Of a stretch of DNA of 64,000 nucleotides, positions 8,353 through 17,036 are shown piece by piece. The stretch lies in the NCBI GenBank assembly GCA_937915865.1, contig CALGIG010000095.1:12952-76951 (forward strand). Direction: 5' to 3'. This DNA comes from an uncultured Prolixibacteraceae bacterium (GTDB taxonomy: Bacteria > Bacteroidota > Bacteroidia > Bacteroidales > Prolixibacteraceae). Position 1 is the first letter of the stretch, and each line of letters starts with the position of its first letter. A program made the position numbers and the translations under genes. The notes below the pieces were generated by a model. The model was given only the letters and a program-made list of their open reading frames with translations. It was not told the origin of the DNA and ran no database searches.

Positions 8353-8964
8353 TCAAATTAGTTTTTCTTCCAATGCAATTTTTACCAAAACGGCTGTATT
8401 TCGGGCATTGAGTTTAAACAACAGGTTTTTGCGGTAGCTGTTGATTGTTTCGAGACCCAGAAATAGTTCATTGGCAATTTCTGGATTGGTGTAGCCTTTT
8501 ACAATGAGGCGGAGCAAATCGGTTTCGCGCGGGGTAAGGAAAATATGGCGGTCGGTTTGTTTCTTCAGAAATAGATCGACTTCGTGGCAAAGGAATTTTT
8601 CACCGCGGGCAACGGTTTCAATGCCTAGTATGATTTCCTCGGGCATGGCGTTTTTCAGCAGGTAACCTTTGGCGCCATTTTCGAGCATTTTCCTGATTGA
8701 GGTAAATTCGCCAAAACTGGTGAGCGCCATGATGTTGAGCGATGGCCACCGTTCGTTGATTTCTTTACAGAGATCGATCCCATTACAATCGGGCAGGTTA
8801 ATGTCGAGCAGAAGCACGTCGGGCTGCGCGAAACCAAGCATGCGCAGGCAGTCTTTTCCGGTTTGCGCGCTGTCTGTTAAAACGGCAATTCCTGAAGCTG
8901 AAATCAGGTTTTTCAGTCCTTCAATCAGTAGAGGATGGTCATCAACCAGGGCAACGTTTATCAT
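8353..8964 (-). CDS. NarL/FixJ-type response regulator
   Basis: This 203-residue protein has a receiver domain (residues 1-120) with the acidic pair D8-D9, phosphoacceptor D54 in LLLDINLPD, T82 and K104. A LuxR-type HTH follows (about 138-200: LTPRETDLLRLIVKGYTNPEIANEL). It is the expected partner of the HisKA_3-type histidine kinase encoded 206 bp upstream on the same strand. Phosphorylation should promote dimerisation and DNA binding. The palindrome at 11155-11170 between the kinase gene and the OmpA operon is a candidate target. The intervening 8965-9170 holds no gene, only short AATTCGA-type direct repeats near 9116-9133. Confidence 0.92.
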   Translation of the reverse strand: MINVALVDDHPLLIEGLKNLISASGIAVLTDSAQTGKDCLRMLGFAQPDVLLLDINLPDCNGIDLCKEINERWPSLNIMALTSFGEFTSIRKMLENGAKGYLLKNAMPEEIILGIETVARGEKFLCHEVDLFLKKQTDRHIFLTPRETDLLRLIVKGYTNPEIANELFLGLETINSYRKNLLFKLNARNTAVLVKIALEEKLI

Positions 8965-9170
8965 TGTTTCAAAATTTTAAGTTCGGAGTTAAAGATTGTT
9001 GTGGGTTGTCTTTGGGGATATTGGTTATTTATCATTTGTTATTGGACATTTCTGGTTTCTGTTGTTACGGGTTTCGAGTATTGGGTTGCGGGTGTGACTT
9101 GCAGCCAGCCGCCAAATTCGAAATTCGAAATTCAGAAAACTGCGACTGAACATTGAACACTTTTCCCTAT

Positions 9171-11096
9171 TCAAATCTTCAGGTCAATTTGTACTTCAGT
9201 CCCTTTTCCGGGTGCAGAAATGAGGTCGATATGGCCGCCCAGCGACTCGACGCGCGAGTAAATGCTGCTTAATCCTGATGTTCGCGTTGTGTCGGTTTTT
9301 GACAGATCGAATCCTTGTCCATTATCCTGAACAACCAGGTTTAACCGGTCGCTTTCCAGGATGACTTGCACGTTGATTTGGCTGGCGCCGGAATGTTTGA
9401 TGGCATTGTTCACCAATTCCTGAACAATGCGAAAAATTGTGATTTCGAACTTTTCCTCCAGACGGCGTTCTTCACCAAAGAAGTGTAAGTGTACATGTGA
9501 AACGCTTCCGCAAAAATCGTTTAACGCGGGTTTAAGCCCATAGCGCATTAGCGATTCAGGCATCAGGTTGTGAGCCACACGGCGCAGTTCGCGGATCGAC
9601 CCATCCAGCATTTCCAGCGCATTTTGAAACACCGACACATCTGGTTCCGGCATTATTGCATTTCCTTTCATATTTACCAAATTAAGCTTTACAATCGACA
9701 ACATGCCGCCCAACCCGTCGTGCAGGTCGCGTGCCAGACGCTTGCGTTCAGCATTTTCGCCTTCGAGCAACGATTGCGCGGCTGTCAATTGTTTTTCTTT
9801 TTCCATCTGTTCAATACGTTGTTCTGCAATTAGTTTGTTTCGTTGAATTATTTTAGATCGTAAATAGATAACTAAAATTAAGAGCAATAAAACAACAATA
9901 ATTCCTATAAAGAGAATAGTATTTATTTTTTTTTGTTTTTTAAGAACATTGATCTGAACTTCTTTCTTTTCGGTCTGGTACTTTTTTTCGCTATCAATCG
10001 ATAATTGAAGAAGTTGTTTTCTATTGCGAGCCTCCAGAATATTGCAGTATTTATCAAAATAATTTGAGGTTAACTGTTTATTTCCTAAGAATATTCCTGA
10101 TTTCACGATGTTTGAGACCGTATTTTCGTAAACGTTCTGATCGATTGTATCTGTTTGGATTGCCTGTAATGCGTACTTCATGCAATTTTTATAATCATTT
10201 TTGCGGTAACTGATATTCGAAAGGTTAGTAAGCATTGCTGCAATATCATTGGGTGCGCATGTTTTTGTTGCTACATCCAGACCTTTAGCCGCAAATTTCA
10301 GCGCATTATCAAAGTCGTTATAATATGTACAATATATTTCGCTTATTTTTTGATATGTTAATGCGCAGGATTCGTTATCACCACAACGTTTGGCAACAAT
10401 CAGGGTTTTATTCGCATACTCAAGAGCCTTTCTGAAGTCTTTTTTTATAATGTAAATATCAATCATGCCATTATATGCCTGGCTTAATCTCCAGTCATCA
10501 TTATGTTTAGTACTTAATTCTTCTGATAGCAGAAAATATTTTTCAGAAAGAGCATAATTATGGATGTTGAAGTATAAGGTTCCCAGGTTTCCGTAAACAG
10601 TTCTGATTAAATCAAGACGTTTTTGTTTTTCTAACGCGGGGAGTAATTTCATTAAGATTGCTATTGCTTTTTCGTAATCACCCTGAGTGTCGTAAACCAC
10701 AGCATAAGCTATGTCAATTAGATTTAGCCTGCTGTTATCCTGCGCTTTCCGTGAAAATGACTCAGCAATGTGAAAATAAAATAACGCACTATCCAATTTG
10801 CCCTCTTTGTATAAGGCAATTCCCAGATGGTGATATAATACACCAGTCATTTTATTATCCTTGTTTTTTATACTGATTCCAATGCCCTGTTTAGAGAGAA
10901 ATTTCGATCTGGAAGCATTACTATTTAGGTATCCCCAGCTTAAATTATCATATAAATCTAATTGTTTGTTGGTATTAAGATTTCCCATCTTTAATACTGT
11001 TTCTAATGAATCTAGATTTTCCCCATTCAGCTGTATTGTGTTAAAAAATAAAAGGGTGCAAACCAGACCAATAAATAGTTTTCCCATTTCTATCAA
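9171..11096 (-). CDS. TPR-containing membrane sensor histidine kinase (HisKA_3)
   Basis: This 641-residue protein has an N-terminal signal/anchor (MGKLFIGLVCTLLFFN), then about 350 residues of TPR-like helical repeats outside the membrane. One transmembrane segment follows (ILFIGIIVVLLLLILVIYL, about 390-410), then a coiled coil and the kinase module. The H-box is ERKRLARDLHDGLGG (His near 457). The HATPase motifs are VNNAIKHS and DNGQGFD. This architecture (TPR sensor plus NarL-type kinase) is common in Bacteroidota. Its signal is unknown. It pairs with the response regulator downstream and is divergent from the OmpA operon. Confidence 0.9.
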   Translation of the reverse strand: MIEMGKLFIGLVCTLLFFNTIQLNGENLDSLETVLKMGNLNTNKQLDLYDNLSWGYLNSNASRSKFLSKQGIGISIKNKDNKMTGVLYHHLGIALYKEGKLDSALFYFHIAESFSRKAQDNSRLNLIDIAYAVVYDTQGDYEKAIAILMKLLPALEKQKRLDLIRTVYGNLGTLYFNIHNYALSEKYFLLSEELSTKHNDDWRLSQAYNGMIDIYIIKKDFRKALEYANKTLIVAKRCGDNESCALTYQKISEIYCTYYNDFDNALKFAAKGLDVATKTCAPNDIAAMLTNLSNISYRKNDYKNCMKYALQAIQTDTIDQNVYENTVSNIVKSGIFLGNKQLTSNYFDKYCNILEARNRKQLLQLSIDSEKKYQTEKKEVQINVLKKQKKINTILFIGIIVVLLLLILVIYLRSKIIQRNKLIAEQRIEQMEKEKQLTAAQSLLEGENAERKRLARDLHDGLGGMLSIVKLNLVNMKGNAIMPEPDVSVFQNALEMLDGSIRELRRVAHNLMPESLMRYGLKPALNDFCGSVSHVHLHFFGEERRLEEKFEITIFRIVQELVNNAIKHSGASQINVQVILESDRLNLVVQDNGQGFDLSKTDTTRTSGLSSIYSRVESLGGHIDLISAPGKGTEVQIDLKI

Positions 11097-11124
11097 ATAT
11101 TATTTGGGTTATCCTCTGTTGCAT

Positions 11125-11132
11125 CAAACTTA
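11125..11132 (-). promoter_or_regulatory. -7 promoter element (TAAGTTTG) of the histidine kinase gene
   Basis: An exact TAnnTTTG match on the minus strand, 28 nt upstream of the start at 11096 and 22 nt from the central palindrome. Confidence 0.5.
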
Positions 11133-11154
11133 GCAATATTGGGCTGTTATAAAA

Positions 11155-11170
11155 ACCCCCTTTTGGGGGT
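11155..11170. promoter_or_regulatory. Candidate operator palindrome between divergent promoters
   Basis: ACCCCC-TTTT-GGGGGT, six perfect G:C-rich pairs in an AT-rich spacer. It lies 22 nt from the minus-strand -7 element and 23 nt from the plus-strand -7 element, so it overlaps where both -33 boxes would be. A regulator bound here could control both the kinase gene and the OmpA operon. Confidence 0.5.
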
Positions 11171-11193
11171 AAGTGATGCCTAATTGTCAATCC

Positions 11194-11201
11194 TAAATTT
11201 G
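11194..11201 (+). promoter_or_regulatory. -7 promoter element (TAAATTTG) of the OmpA operon
   Basis: An exact TAnnTTTG match, with the ATG of the OmpA-type gene 47 nt downstream. The -33 position overlaps the palindrome at 11155-11170. Confidence 0.5.
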
Positions 11202-11248
11202 TGCTAATCGGAATCGAAAATTCATAACAAAAATATAAAGGATTAATC

Positions 11249-12532
11249 ATGAGAAAACTTATTATTTTCAGTTTAGTTGGCGCTATAGCCTTATTGCCTT
11301 TGTTCTTAAATGCTCAAATCAACATTAAAGGTAAGCTGAAAGAATCGGGGAACAACCGGGCAAATAGCCGGGTTGACCAGGGTATTGACAAAGGAATAGA
11401 TGCTGTGGAGAACGGGGTGAAAAACATTTTCAAAAAGAAAAATAAAACCGAAGCTCAGGAAGAGAAACCCACCGAAGAACAAAAGCCCCAAACTAACGAA
11501 AGTGCAGGAGATACTAAACCAGAGCAGCAAACCCTTCAATCGTTTTCGAATTACGATTTTGTCCCCGGAGATAAAGTTCTCTTTTTCGAAGACTTCTCAC
11601 AAGATGCCATCGGTGATTTTCCTGTGTTGTGGACGTCCAACGGTTCGGGTGAAGTAAAAACCGTGAATGTGGCTCCAGGTAACTGGCTGCATTTGAATGC
11701 AAAAGGTGCTTATTACTGGTGTCAAAAAAACATAAATTTCTCTTCCAATTTTATCCTGGAATTCGATTTAATACCGAATGAAGAATTGGATCAATATGTT
11801 GCAGAATTGGATATTTACGGAGAAGAGAAGAGAAAAGAAATGGACGATGGTCTTTTCCCCGGGAACAAAGGCCTTCGTATTGATTTGGACTTGGAAGAGT
11901 GGAAAACAACGGGCTATGATGATAACACGGAAACCGAAGATTTAAGAAGTCAATCGCCCAAAGGCACTGTGGAAAAGGGCAAAGTTAACCATGTGATTGT
12001 GTGGATACAAAACCGCAGGGTAAGAATTTACCATAGAGGGATGAAAGTATTGGATGCTCCCACAGGTATTGTAGAAGGTACGAAATTTTCCCGTCTTCGT
12101 TTTTCTCTTTGGGACAAAGAAGCCTTACCATATATCTCTAATATAAAAATTACTACAGCCGCTCCCGACACCCGCAGTAAACTACTTGCCGAAGGAAAAT
12201 TGGTCAGCTACGGCATCTATTTCGATGTAAATAAAGATGTGGTAAAATCAGAATCGTACGGAACCTTGAATGATATTGCCAAAGTTCTGAAAGAAAATCC
12301 AACCGTGCGTATTAAGATTGTAGGTCATACCGATGCTGATGGCGACGATGCCTCGAATCTCGACCTCTCGAAACGACGTGGCGCTTCGGTAAAGAACGAG
12401 CTGGTAAAAACATTTGGAATAGATGCTTCGCGTATTGAATCAGATGGATTGGGCGAAACTAAACCTATTGCTCCTAACGATACACCATCCAACAAGGCAT
12501 TGAACCGCAGGGTCGAATTTATCAAACTATAA
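11249..12532 (+). CDS. OmpA-family outer-membrane/peptidoglycan-binding protein
   Basis: This 427-residue protein has a signal peptide ending LNAQ at about residue 22. A charged, Lys/Glu-rich linker (25-95) follows, then a beta-rich middle region (about 100-310) that starts PGDKVLFFEDFSQDAIGDFP and resembles a jelly-roll/LamG-like fold. A C-terminal OmpA domain (about 320-427) carries IVGHTDADGDD and SKRRGASV, the peptidoglycan-binding loops. It likely tethers an extracellular or periplasmic module to the cell wall. It is first in an operon with two paralogous secreted proteins (10-nt gap to the next gene), divergent from a TPR histidine kinase. The middle-domain assignment is tentative. Confidence 0.85.
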   Translation: MRKLIIFSLVGAIALLPLFLNAQINIKGKLKESGNNRANSRVDQGIDKGIDAVENGVKNIFKKKNKTEAQEEKPTEEQKPQTNESAGDTKPEQQTLQSFSNYDFVPGDKVLFFEDFSQDAIGDFPVLWTSNGSGEVKTVNVAPGNWLHLNAKGAYYWCQKNINFSSNFILEFDLIPNEELDQYVAELDIYGEEKRKEMDDGLFPGNKGLRIDLDLEEWKTTGYDDNTETEDLRSQSPKGTVEKGKVNHVIVWIQNRRVRIYHRGMKVLDAPTGIVEGTKFSRLRFSLWDKEALPYISNIKITTAAPDTRSKLLAEGKLVSYGIYFDVNKDVVKSESYGTLNDIAKVLKENPTVRIKIVGHTDADGDDASNLDLSKRRGASVKNELVKTFGIDASRIESDGLGETKPIAPNDTPSNKALNRRVEFIKL

Positions 12533-12542
12533 AATAACTCTC

Positions 12543-13400
12543 ATGAAACGGACTGTCTATTTTACATCCTTCTTGCTGTTTACCTTGTCGGGAATGGCGC
12601 AGGTCCGGCCCGAAGGATACATCGGTTTGTTGCCTGCAATACCTTCGGACGTTTGTGGAATGAGTAAAACTCAGCAGGATGAATATCTGGCAAAAGTTGC
12701 AGACCTTTCGCAACAGGTAAAAGATGAACTGAAGCGAAGGGACGACAACATCAACGCAAATGCCAAAAGCAAAGAAGATGCCTCCATGCAATATGCTGCC
12801 AATCAGCAAGGAATATCCCAATCGGATTTGGAGAAGATAAAAAGCGGAAAAATGTCTCAAGCCGAAATGCAGGCACTGGCAGGCAAAATAGCACAGCAGC
12901 GAATGGCATCTGCAAGACAACCAACCCTCGGCAAATTGCAAAAAGAAAAAAGTCAGTATGAATTGGTAATGGCTCAAAAACACCTGAATGACAGCCTGAA
13001 TACAATAATTTCAAAATTTGCCAAAGAATTTGAGTCGATAGAAAATGACCCTGAGCGGCAAAAAATGCTCGACAATATCGACAAGTGGAATGCCGAAGTT
13101 GGCAAAACAATGGGACTTGCTGTGTCGGGTACAAGTAACGAATTATCGAAGAAAATTGAAGCTGAAAAGACAAAATATTGTAGCGCCTTTTCGCCGAAAT
13201 GCCTGAGTATCCTGAGACGGTACGAATCATTTACAAAATCTTCTTTGCCAGCTTATTACCGATTAGAAACAATCTCGAATCGATTAACTGAAATTCAGGC
13301 CGGAATACCTTACAACACAGAACCGGGAGGAATGGGTATTGAAAGAGTGAGCGAGTATTTAAGTCAGCTTTCCGGAATTTTTAGATATGTGATCGATTGA
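12543..13400 (+). CDS. Secreted protein of unknown function, paralogue of the next gene
   Basis: This 285-residue protein has a signal peptide ending SGMAQ at about residue 20. It begins with a segment around AIPSDVCGMSK, followed by long, charged alpha-helical stretches (about 45-200). It ends with a conserved patch containing KYCSAFSPKC and SLPAYYRLE. The same elements occur in the next gene (KDICSSSK, EYCTIMTPKC, ASLPIQQRL), so the two are diverged paralogues. Three Cys residues at matching places (DVC, KYC, PKC) suggest conserved disulfides. I do not recognise the family. It is co-transcribed with the OmpA-type gene, so a periplasmic complex is plausible but inferred. Confidence 0.7.
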   Translation: MKRTVYFTSFLLFTLSGMAQVRPEGYIGLLPAIPSDVCGMSKTQQDEYLAKVADLSQQVKDELKRRDDNINANAKSKEDASMQYAANQQGISQSDLEKIKSGKMSQAEMQALAGKIAQQRMASARQPTLGKLQKEKSQYELVMAQKHLNDSLNTIISKFAKEFESIENDPERQKMLDNIDKWNAEVGKTMGLAVSGTSNELSKKIEAEKTKYCSAFSPKCLSILRRYESFTKSSLPAYYRLETISNRLTEIQAGIPYNTEPGGMGIERVSEYLSQLSGIFRYVID

Positions 13401-13425
13401 AAGAAATTAAAGAATAAAATCACGT

Positions 13426-14124
13426 ATGAAAAGAGAAATACTAATTCTGACTTTTTTCTGTTTATCTGCTTTTGCGGTGTTAGCCCAAAAAACAGCCCTT
13501 CAGTATTTAGACGAAGCTCCGCTGTCCTATACAAAAGATATATGCAGCTCTTCCAAATTGGATTACCTGAAATTTAAAGCCAAATTAGATCATTACTGCG
13601 CTAAAATTCAGGAAGATATTGACAGAAGGGAAGCATTGTCAATAAAAAATGAGTTGTTAGGCGAGGCCAAAGTTGAGGTGTATAAACTAATGAAAGAATT
13701 AACGACCAATGTTGAAAAAGACATGGAAATACGTTCGAGTTTATTGTATTGCAACCCTTATCCGGGTTGGCTATCAGAGGAAGAAGCAAGTAAATGTTTG
13801 AAAGATAAACAGATACTGACCGGGATAGTTCAGTTTAATGGAATGTTGCCCATGCATATCGCAAAAGAATCGGCTAGGCCAAATTCTCAGGCAGAAGGGA
13901 TAACTGCACAAATTGAATATTGCACGATTATGACACCCAAGTGCAGGCAATATCTGGAAATGACAGAAAAAGAGCTAAGAGCCTCGTTGCCAATACAGCA
14001 ACGCCTTGGTGAACTTGAATACAGTGGTCCAGCAGAAGCGAAAGAACTGGACGCGCTTGGAGTGGTTTATTCTTACATTTCGAGCTATGCCGATATTTTT
14101 TTTGAAGGTAATATCTCCTTTTGA
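13426..14124 (+). CDS. Secreted protein of unknown function, paralogue of the previous gene
   Basis: This 232-residue protein has a signal peptide ending AVLAQ at about residue 20. It shares the order of features of its upstream neighbour: a Cys-Ser-Ser-Lys segment near the N-terminus, a helical middle, then IEYCTIMTPKCRQYLE and SLPIQQRLGELEY near the C-terminus. It has extra Cys residues in the middle (LLYCNPYP, SKCLKD). It follows 25 nt after the previous gene and closes the three-gene operon. No catalytic motif is visible. Function is unknown; a role with the OmpA-type protein is inferred from linkage only. Confidence 0.7.
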   Translation: MKREILILTFFCLSAFAVLAQKTALQYLDEAPLSYTKDICSSSKLDYLKFKAKLDHYCAKIQEDIDRREALSIKNELLGEAKVEVYKLMKELTTNVEKDMEIRSSLLYCNPYPGWLSEEEASKCLKDKQILTGIVQFNGMLPMHIAKESARPNSQAEGITAQIEYCTIMTPKCRQYLEMTEKELRASLPIQQRLGELEYSGPAEAKELDALGVVYSYISSYADIFFEGNISF

Positions 14125-14392
14125 ACGAGTGACTTGGAAAACAAAAGGTTGCTACTTTTTTTAGATTCAAATTAGGTTTATAGATGTTGCCCATTTTTGA
14201 GGATCGTTCGGGAGATCAAAGGTACTGGTCGTAAATTTCTTTCGAAAATCTCAAATAATATGAATCAAACATGATATTTCAGATATTGAAAAAGAAAATC
14301 TCTTTTCCATCACTTTGAAATCTCTTATTTTAAACAATTGTTGCTTGCCACGGTTTTCTGTCAGAAACTATCATCCTGTAAAAATTTGAACG

Positions 14393-14400
14393 TAATTTTG
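14393..14400 (+). promoter_or_regulatory. -7 promoter element (TAATTTTG) of ilvA
   Basis: An exact TAnnTTTG match 27 nt before the ATG at 14428. The 303-bp gap 14125-14427 otherwise shows no gene and no strong hairpin. Confidence 0.5.
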
Positions 14401-14427
14401 CAGCCGATTCGAAAATAGAAAACCATC

Positions 14428-15690
14428 ATGTCCGATCCAAAACCTTATTTTCCGACATTACGCAACATTACACTTGCGCAGCTAAACTTGAATAGCATTG
14501 TCGAATCTACGCCACTTCAGAGGAACAATAACCTGTCGAACCGGTATTCGGCAAATATATTCCTAAAAAGGGAAGATTTGCAGGTGGTACGTTCGTACAA
14601 AATTCGCGGAGCTTACAATAAAATTTCAGGATTGACTGATGAAGAACGTGAACGGGGAGTGGTGTGCGCCAGTGCCGGAAATCACGCACAAGGCGTGGCT
14701 TATTCGTGCCAGTTGCTCGGTATAAAAGGCAAGATATATATGCCGACTACCACACCGAAACAAAAAATTACTCAGGTAAAAATGTTCGGAAAGGATAATA
14801 TCGAAGTTATTCTGATTGGCGATACCTACGATGCTGCTTCGGATGCCGCTCACCGCAATAGCCTCGAAACCGGCATGGTATATATTCATCCGTTCGACGA
14901 CCCGCAGATTATCGAGGGGCAGGCAACATCTGGTGTAGAAATTTTACAAGATTTTAATGGGCACCTCGATTACCTGTTTCTGCCCATTGGCGGTGGTGGT
15001 TTGGCTGCCGGGGTGGGTGCGTATTTTAAACAAATCAGTCCTGAAACTAAAGTAATTGGCGTTGAACCGGCTGGCGCTCCTTCAATGAAAATAAGCCTCG
15101 AAAAAGGTGAAGTGACTCCATTGAAAGATATCGATAAATTTGTGGATGGGGCAGCTGTTCAGCGCGTAGGTGACCTCACCTTTAAGGTTTGTCAGCAGGT
15201 GATCGACGATATAGTGACTGTTCCGGAAGGAAAAGTTTGCACTACCATTCTTGAATTATATAACCAGGATGCCATTGTGGTTGAACCGGCTGGTGCATTG
15301 GCCATTGCTGTACTCGATTTTTACCGCGAACAAATTAAAGGCAAAAATGTGGTGTGCATGGTCTCGGGAAGTAATAACGATATTACCCGCACTGAAGAAA
15401 TAAAAGAAAGGTCGTTGTTATACGAAGGCTTGAAACACTATTTTATCGTTCGTTTTCCGCAGCGGGCGGGCGCCTTGCGCGACTTTGTCGACAAAGTTCT
15501 TGGCCCGAACGATGACATCACCATGTTTGAATACTCCAAAAAAACCAATCGTGAGCAAGGACCAGCATTGATTTGTATTGAGCTTCAGGATAAAGATGAT
15601 TTTCCTGGATTGGTACAACGTATGGAAACAAACGGCTTTCTTTCGGAGTATGTCAATGAACGCCCCGATTTATTCCAATTCCTGATTTAA
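14428..15690 (+). CDS. ilvA: Threonine ammonia-lyase (threonine dehydratase)
   Basis: This 420-residue PLP enzyme converts threonine to 2-oxobutanoate, the first step towards isoleucine, in the cytoplasm. The PLP lysine is K58 in RSYKIRGAY. The substrate loop SAGNHAQG and the phosphate-binding GGGGLAAG are intact. The C-terminal 85 residues form one ACT-like regulatory domain (GALRDFVDKVLGPNDDITMFEY), as in the short biosynthetic form common in Bacteroidota, so isoleucine feedback is likely. It stands alone with its own promoter and terminator; no other ilv genes are in the window. Confidence 0.93.
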   Translation: MSDPKPYFPTLRNITLAQLNLNSIVESTPLQRNNNLSNRYSANIFLKREDLQVVRSYKIRGAYNKISGLTDEERERGVVCASAGNHAQGVAYSCQLLGIKGKIYMPTTTPKQKITQVKMFGKDNIEVILIGDTYDAASDAAHRNSLETGMVYIHPFDDPQIIEGQATSGVEILQDFNGHLDYLFLPIGGGGLAAGVGAYFKQISPETKVIGVEPAGAPSMKISLEKGEVTPLKDIDKFVDGAAVQRVGDLTFKVCQQVIDDIVTVPEGKVCTTILELYNQDAIVVEPAGALAIAVLDFYREQIKGKNVVCMVSGSNNDITRTEEIKERSLLYEGLKHYFIVRFPQRAGALRDFVDKVLGPNDDITMFEYSKKTNREQGPALICIELQDKDDFPGLVQRMETNGFLSEYVNERPDLFQFLI

Positions 15691-15720
15691 TTTGTACAAA
15701 AAGTTTGTTGTGATTATAGT

Positions 15721-15764
15721 TTCAGGCTGGTCATCTTTCGGGAAGGCTAGCCTGAATTGTTTTT
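15721..15764 (+). terminator. Probable intrinsic terminator after ilvA
   Basis: Arms TTCAGGCT/AGCCTGAA with a 20-nt loop region, followed by TTGTTTTT. Confidence 0.6.
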
Positions 15765-15896
15765 GGTCTGCCTAATTTCATTGTCAGGTTTTCTTTTAAA
15801 AAATTGAATATCCTGTAACAAATCTGTTGTCAGTGCATCAAAGGGTAAAACTTTTAATGCGGCTGTAATCAACTATAAACGATAAAAATAAAGACG

Positions 15897-16469
15897 ATGG
15901 ATTTACCTGTGTTAAACAACTTAAGAAATCAACTTTCGGTTGAGGCTAAAAATGGGATCGATTTTACCATTTCTGCAACTATTATTTGGGCACTGATTTC
16001 ATTCATCTGGCAATTGAATGTTACCGCGTATAATAAATCGGTTTTCGTTTTTATGGCTGGCGCACCATTGCTTCCTATGGCTTTTATATTCTCGAAGATA
16101 TTAAAAACCAAATGGAAGGTGCCTGATAATCCCATACAATCTCTGGGGTTGTGGTTAAATTTTGCCCAACTGTTTTACTTTCCCTTTCTGATATTTATAC
16201 TCCTGAAAATGCCCGACTACTTTATTATGACCTATGCCATAATAACCGGCGCCCATTTCTTCCCTTATGCCTGGTTTTACCGGGTAAAATGGTATGGCAT
16301 TTTGGGCGGAATAATTGCTTTTGGAAGCCTTTTGTCTGGATTATTCCTGAAACAGGAAAATTTCTTCCTGATTGGCGCTGGTACAAGTTTAGCTCTTGGA
16401 ATTCTGAGTGTTTTGCTTTATTTTGATTTCAGGTTTAAAGCGAAAGAAACTCAATTAGTAACTTTATGA
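15897..16469 (+). CDS. Polytopic membrane protein, DUF7010-like
   Basis: This 190-residue protein has about six hydrophobic segments, for example TISATIIWALISFIWQL, FVFMAGAPLLPMAFIF, LWLNFAQLFYFPFLIFILL and GILGGIIAFGSLLSGLFL. An amphipathic N-terminus (LRNQLSVEAKNGIDF) precedes the first. The overall pattern resembles small membrane proteins annotated as DUF7010, but this is a weak match from memory. No catalytic motif is seen. It lies 56 nt upstream of an ECF sigma factor gene on the same strand and could be co-transcribed with it. Function unknown. Confidence 0.6.
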   Translation: MDLPVLNNLRNQLSVEAKNGIDFTISATIIWALISFIWQLNVTAYNKSVFVFMAGAPLLPMAFIFSKILKTKWKVPDNPIQSLGLWLNFAQLFYFPFLIFILLKMPDYFIMTYAIITGAHFFPYAWFYRVKWYGILGGIIAFGSLLSGLFLKQENFFLIGAGTSLALGILSVLLYFDFRFKAKETQLVTL

Positions 16470-16525
16470 TGCCTCAGCTATTTTTAAGGTTATGGGCATT
16501 GAATTTCGAAAATTAAAATTTTTGG

Positions 16526-17017
16526 ATGGAACAGGATTTATTTCAGCAGCTCTATCAACAATACTATGCAATTGTTTACCGCGTGTGTAAAGGATATTTT
16601 AAAGGCGATGCAGAACTGGCTGGTGATATGGTTCAGGAGGTTTTTATTAAGGTTTGGGAACGTTACGATTTTTTTAAGCAGGAGTGCCAGGTCTCTACAT
16701 GGATTTACCGGATAACTGTAAATGTATGTTTAACTGAGATCCGCCGTCAGAAAAATTATGCCAATCGCCTGAATAAACTCGATCCACCAACTGAAATCAA
16801 TTTGGACAGTAAACAAGAAGAATCAGCTGTATTGTTTCAGTGCATTGCAAGGTTAAACGAAGCCGACCGGGTTTTAGCTATGCTCATTCTTGAAGATATT
16901 TCTCAGCAGGATATTGCTTCGATTTTGGGCTTAAGCGAAATAAATGCCCGCGTCCGGATTCACCGCCTTAAAGACAAATTAAAACGAATTTATCGGGATA
17001 CTGAAAACATATATTGA
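16526..17017 (+). CDS. ECF-type RNA polymerase sigma factor
   Basis: This 163-residue protein has region 2 (QQYYAIVYRVCKGYFKGDAELAGDMVQEVFIKVWERY) and region 4 (about 108-155: ISQQDIASILGLSEINARVRIHRLKDKLKR) joined by a short linker. Region 3 is absent, as is typical for extracytoplasmic-function sigma factors. It directs polymerase to a small regulon under control of a membrane partner. The membrane protein encoded 19 nt downstream is the likely partner. No target promoter could be identified. Confidence 0.92.
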   Translation: MEQDLFQQLYQQYYAIVYRVCKGYFKGDAELAGDMVQEVFIKVWERYDFFKQECQVSTWIYRITVNVCLTEIRRQKNYANRLNKLDPPTEINLDSKQEESAVLFQCIARLNEADRVLAMLILEDISQQDIASILGLSEINARVRIHRLKDKLKRIYRDTENIY

Positions 17018-17036
17018 TCAAATTAAATCATTTGAA

